In this document: piece after piece, positions 4,888-7,246 of the stretch
Layout of the letters: the number at the start of each line of letters is the position of its first letter
How positions within the stretch are numbered: position 1 is the first letter of the stretch
Assembly (NCBI GenBank): GCA_016302705.1
Contig: JAEDNC010000047.1
Coordinates: 1-7,246 of the forward strand
Reading direction: 5' to 3'
From: Bacilli bacterium
Lineage (GTDB): Bacteria > Bacillota_I > Bacilli_A > RFN20 > CAG-826
DNA: 7,246 nucleotides
Translations under genes and position numbers: made by a program
Notes under the pieces: generated by a model
Databases searched by the model: none
What the model was told of the DNA's origin: nothing
The model's input: the letters and a program-made list of their open reading frames with translations, nothing else

Positions 4888-5739
4888 ATGGATGAAAAAG
4901 ATGTAAATATTAACTGGTTTCCTGGCCACATGAAAGTGGCACTAGATGAGATAAAAAGAGTTCTTCCCTTAGTCGATGTAGTTATTTTAGTGGGTGACGC
5001 GCGCGCACCTTATTCATCGATTAACAAGACTATCGATAAGCTAGTTAAGGACAAGAAGAAGATATTAGTTTTTTCAAAGCTCGATCTAGCGGATGAGAAA
5101 AAACTCTTAAAGATGAAACCTAGCGAAGGATACGAAGTTAACTTCTGCAATTTTAAAGACCGTAATGAAGTATCTAAGTTTAAAAGATATCTCGAATCTT
5201 TCGAATCTTCAAAGGCTAAAAAGTACGCTAGGTTCAATCTAGCTAAGCCGGCATTAAGAGCTTTGATAGTTGGAATTCCAAACGTCGGAAAGTCAACATT
5301 AATCAATTCTTTAGTTGGAAAAAACAAAGCTAGCGTAGCGAACACCCCGGGTCATACCAAGGCAAAACAGCTTGTTAAAGTAGGTTCATCTTTAGAACTT
5401 TTCGATACTCCTGGAATCATGCAACCTAACTATGATTCTAAAGTTGCTATTACTCATTTAGCTTGGTTAGGCTCAATAAAAGATGATATTCTTCCAATGG
5501 ATTATCTCACTTCATCTTTAGCAGATTTTATGCTAAATAACTACAGAGAAGAAGTTAAGGCTAGATTTGATTTAGATGATGAAATCGATGTCGAAAACAT
5601 ATTTGTTAAGATTGCTGAGTCACGTAAGTATCTCCTTCAAAAAGGTGAACTAGATATTAAAAGAGCTCAGTTAACATTCCTAAAAGAATTTAGGGAAGGA
5701 AAGATTGCAAAGGTGGTGGTAGACGATGTCCTCGCTTAA
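4888..5739 (+). CDS. rbgA: Ribosome biogenesis GTPase RbgA (YlqF)
   Basis: RbgA is a cytoplasmic, circularly permuted GTPase needed for a late step of 50S subunit assembly. The 283-residue product has the family's usual size and order. WFPGHM (10-15) sits at the N-terminus and DARAP at 37-41. The permuted G4 motif SKLD (63-66, in FSKLDLAD) comes before G1, GIPNVGKST (129-137). The switch region is NTPGHTK (152-158) and G3 is DTPG (173-176). G4 before G1 is the signature of the permutation. The C-terminal part (about 190-283) is the helical RNA-binding domain. The ATG is preceded by GAGGAG (4875-4880), 7 bases away and overlapping the end of the upstream gene. Its last 14 bases overlap rnhB. 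Neighbourhood with rplS and rnhB matches other Bacillota. Confidence 0.96.
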   Translation: MDEKDVNINWFPGHMKVALDEIKRVLPLVDVVILVGDARAPYSSINKTIDKLVKDKKKILVFSKLDLADEKKLLKMKPSEGYEVNFCNFKDRNEVSKFKRYLESFESSKAKKYARFNLAKPALRALIVGIPNVGKSTLINSLVGKNKASVANTPGHTKAKQLVKVGSSLELFDTPGIMQPNYDSKVAITHLAWLGSIKDDILPMDYLTSSLADFMLNNYREEVKARFDLDDEIDVENIFVKIAESRKYLLQKGELDIKRAQLTFLKEFREGKIAKVVVDDVLA

Positions 5740-6367
5740 AGAATTCGACGATAGATTAAGAGAGATTCACGGTGATTTCATCGCTGGCTTTGATGAGGCG
5801 GGAAGAGGACCTTTATGTGGACCTGTTGTCGCTGCGGGAGTAATCTTGCCTCCAACTTTTGATTCTTCAATTATTAACGACTCAAAAAAGCTTACCGATA
5901 AAAAAAGAAGAGAGATGTTCGAGGTTATTAAAAAGGAAGCAATCGCCTATCACATCTCGATTATCGATGTTGAGACTATTGATAGAATCAACATCTTAGA
6001 AGCCTCTAGAAAAGGGATGCAGGAAGCTTTAGATGATTTTGTTAACAAAGGCGTGTTAGTTAACTGTGTAGTTACCGATTATATGAACTTACATACCTCT
6101 CTTCCTTTATATAAGATGAAAAAAGGGGATGCTACTTCTTTAAACGTCGCAGCCGCTTCGATTTTAGCTAAAGTAACTAGGGATGATATCTTAATAGAGT
6201 TAGATAAGAAATATCCCGAGTACGGATTTAAATCTCATAAAGGATATGGGACTAAAGAACATTTAGAAAAGATGCGTGAATACGGGATTATCGAAGGCGT
6301 GTACCGCAAATCATTTAAACCAGTCAAAGAAATTATTTTAGAAAAAGAAAAAATTACCCTCTTTTAG
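5726..6367 (+). CDS. rnhB: Ribonuclease HII
   Basis: This enzyme cleaves RNA in RNA-DNA hybrids and starts removal of single ribonucleotides from DNA. The 213-residue protein carries the RNase HII signature GFDEAGRGPLCGPVVAAGV (21-39) with catalytic Asp23 and Glu24. It then has NDSKKLTDKKR (51-61), Asp118 in VVTDYMN and Asp135 in KKGDATSLNVAAASILAKVTRD-type sequence. The Asp118-Asp135 spacing of 17 matches the family's third and fourth catalytic acids. The GFKSHKGYGTKEH block (167-179) is also typical. The third acid lies in Val-Thr-Asp-Tyr rather than the common Val-Asp-Gly, a small deviation. ATG 5726 lies within the end of rbgA; AGGTGG (5711-5716), 9 bases upstream, supports it. The 14-base overlap implies translational coupling to rbgA. 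The 3' end of the gene forms one arm of a hairpin that masks the SD of dprA. Confidence 0.96.
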   Translation: MSSLKEFDDRLREIHGDFIAGFDEAGRGPLCGPVVAAGVILPPTFDSSIINDSKKLTDKKRREMFEVIKKEAIAYHISIIDVETIDRINILEASRKGMQEALDDFVNKGVLVNCVVTDYMNLHTSLPLYKMKKGDATSLNVAAASILAKVTRDDILIELDKKYPEYGFKSHKGYGTKEHLEKMREYGIIEGVYRKSFKPVKEIILEKEKITLF

Positions 6368-6393
6368 CCTAATACTATATGGAGGGTATTTTT
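6355..6393 (+). terminator. Hairpin across rnhB end and dprA SD
   Basis: TACCCTC (6355-6361), inside the last rnhB codons, pairs perfectly with GAGGGTA (6382-6388), followed by TTTTT (6389-6393). AAA (6351-6353) can add pairs with TTT beyond a T-T mismatch. The loop is about 20 bases and contains the rnhB stop. The 3' arm contains most of the dprA SD, GGAGGGT (6381-6387). The form is that of an attenuating terminator or an SD-masking stem. The long loop makes it weaker than the rplS terminator. Confidence 0.55.
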
Positions 6394-6395
6394 AA

Positions 6396-7175
6396 ATGTT
6401 TAATTCTAGAGAGATATTAGCTGGGTTAGCTATTAAAGCCAAAGGGGATTGGACTTCCGAATACAGGTATTTGAAGTCTAAGGTAATGTGTGAAGATCAA
6501 TACGTTTACCTCGGAAATAAGATGAAGTATATAACCTTAATAGATGAAGATTTTCCAGAGTGTTTAAAGGATGTAACTAAAGTTCCAATCGTTCTATTTT
6601 ATAAAGGAAATATAAGGCTTCTTGAAAGTGAAAAGAGAGTCTCGGTTGTTGGAACTAGAGATATGACTCAATATGGAAAAGAAGTGTGCAATAAATTAAT
6701 CGATGACTTTTATAATAGCGATAGAAGAGATGATGTAGTATTTATTTCCGGCATGGCTAAAGGAATAGATGGAGAAGTATCGCGAGCAGTTATTAGGAAT
6801 AAAGGGAAGCTAATATCGGTATTAGGTTCGGGGATAGATAGGTGCTATCCTGATGAAAGCAAAGATATATACGATTACTGTTGTTCTGAAAACGGACTTA
6901 TCGTTTCTGAATATCCATTTGATGAAGCACCTCAAAAGGAACATTTTCCTTTTAGAAACAGGATCCTAGTAGGTTTAGGAAAGATACTTCTAGTTATCGA
7001 AGGTAAGGAGAAGAGCGGAACTAACATCTCGGTTAAAGAAGCGCTTGATCAAGGAAAAGATATCTTAAGCGTTCCATGTCCTATTACAAGTAGAAATAAC
7101 CTCACTAACAAACTTATCGCTGATGGAGCTATTCCATGCTTATCATATATAGATATTAGTGAGCGCTTATATTAG
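6396..7175 (+). CDS. dprA: DNA-processing protein DprA (short form)
   Basis: DprA binds incoming single-stranded DNA during transformation and loads RecA. The 259-residue protein contains the Rossmann-like core. LIDEDFPECLKDVTKVPIVL (48-67) and FYKG (68-71) lead into VVGTR (84-88). SGMAKGID (118-125), VLGSGIDRCYP (142-152), FPFRNR (184-189), the VIEGKEKSGT loop (200-209) and the EALDQGKDILSVPCPI segment (215-230) follow. It ends soon after the IADGA motif (241-245), so it lacks the C-terminal winged-helix domain of many DprA proteins, and the N-terminal SAM-like region is short (about 45 residues). All core motifs are intact, so it should fold and bind DNA. The ATG is served by GGAGGG (6381-6386), 9 bases upstream, within a hairpin. 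In Bacillota dprA often precedes topA, so topA may follow. Whether the organism is competent cannot be told here. Confidence 0.95.
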   Translation: MFNSREILAGLAIKAKGDWTSEYRYLKSKVMCEDQYVYLGNKMKYITLIDEDFPECLKDVTKVPIVLFYKGNIRLLESEKRVSVVGTRDMTQYGKEVCNKLIDDFYNSDRRDDVVFISGMAKGIDGEVSRAVIRNKGKLISVLGSGIDRCYPDESKDIYDYCCSENGLIVSEYPFDEAPQKEHFPFRNRILVGLGKILLVIEGKEKSGTNISVKEALDQGKDILSVPCPITSRNNLTNKLIADGAIPCLSYIDISERLY

Positions 7176-7180
7176 AGAAA

Positions 7181-7225
7181 AATTTTTTCTTCCCCCATAA
7201 TAATAAGATTATTATGAGAAAAATT
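7181..7225. repeat. AT-rich palindrome downstream of dprA
   Basis: The core is a 21-base palindrome, CATAATAAT (7196-7204) with ATTATTATG (7208-7216) around AAG: a perfect 9-bp stem. Outer arms, AATTTTTTCT (7181-7190) and AGAAAAATT (7217-7225), add nine pairs with one bulged T, separated from the core on the left by TCCCC. No T-tract follows on either strand, so it is not a standard terminator. It could be an operator for the next gene, a 3'-end structure for dprA, or both. A 10-base direct repeat, GAGAAAAATT (7175-7184 and 7216-7225), overlaps it. Confidence 0.5.
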
Positions 7226-7246
7226 CCTTGAAAATTGTCTATTGAC

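Noticed and set aside
5010..5345. Minus-strand open frame of 111 codons inside rbgA
   Set aside because: It is antisense to the GTPase motifs of rbgA and shows no features of its own.

Overview
The window looks like a chromosomal stretch of a low-GC Gram-positive (Bacillota) bacterium. The genes are AT-rich, start mostly after purine-rich Shine-Dalgarno (SD) sites, and include the Bacillota-type set rplS, rbgA (ylqF), rnhB and dprA. Tryptophan is written TGG and TGA acts as a normal stop (lipoprotein gene at 2147-2149, membrane-protein gene at 4881-4883), so the Mycoplasma code is not in use. A gut-associated Bacilli or Erysipelotrichia-like lineage is a reasonable guess, but the sequence does not fix the taxon.

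The left part (1-2150) is accessory in character. It holds the 3' end of a DUF4143-type AAA ATPase gene and a 470-base gap. The gap contains several hairpins and what looks like the 3' scrap of a minus-strand gene followed by its own terminator. After it comes a 495-residue lipoprotein built from GLUG-type repeats, which probably sits on the cell surface.

The middle (2150-2780) is the ribosomal protein L19 unit: a candidate promoter, a structured leader of the L19_leader type, rplS with a strong SD, and a textbook UUCG-loop terminator. Then comes a MATE-family efflux gene. Its best promoter lies so close to the start codon that the mRNA may be leaderless.

The right part (4246-7175) is a compact housekeeping cluster. 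It encodes a two-helix membrane protein of unknown function, the 50S-assembly GTPase RbgA, ribonuclease HII and a short DprA. The first three are joined by a 4-base gap and a 14-base overlap. In front of the membrane-protein gene and again in front of dprA there is a terminator-like hairpin. In both cases its 3' arm carries the SD and its T-tract fills the space up to the ATG. This repeated layout is the most interesting regulatory signal here: termination and SD masking could be combined in one element. Past dprA lies a large AT-rich palindrome.

I see no CRISPR array, tRNA, rRNA, complete insertion sequence or novel multi-gene system.
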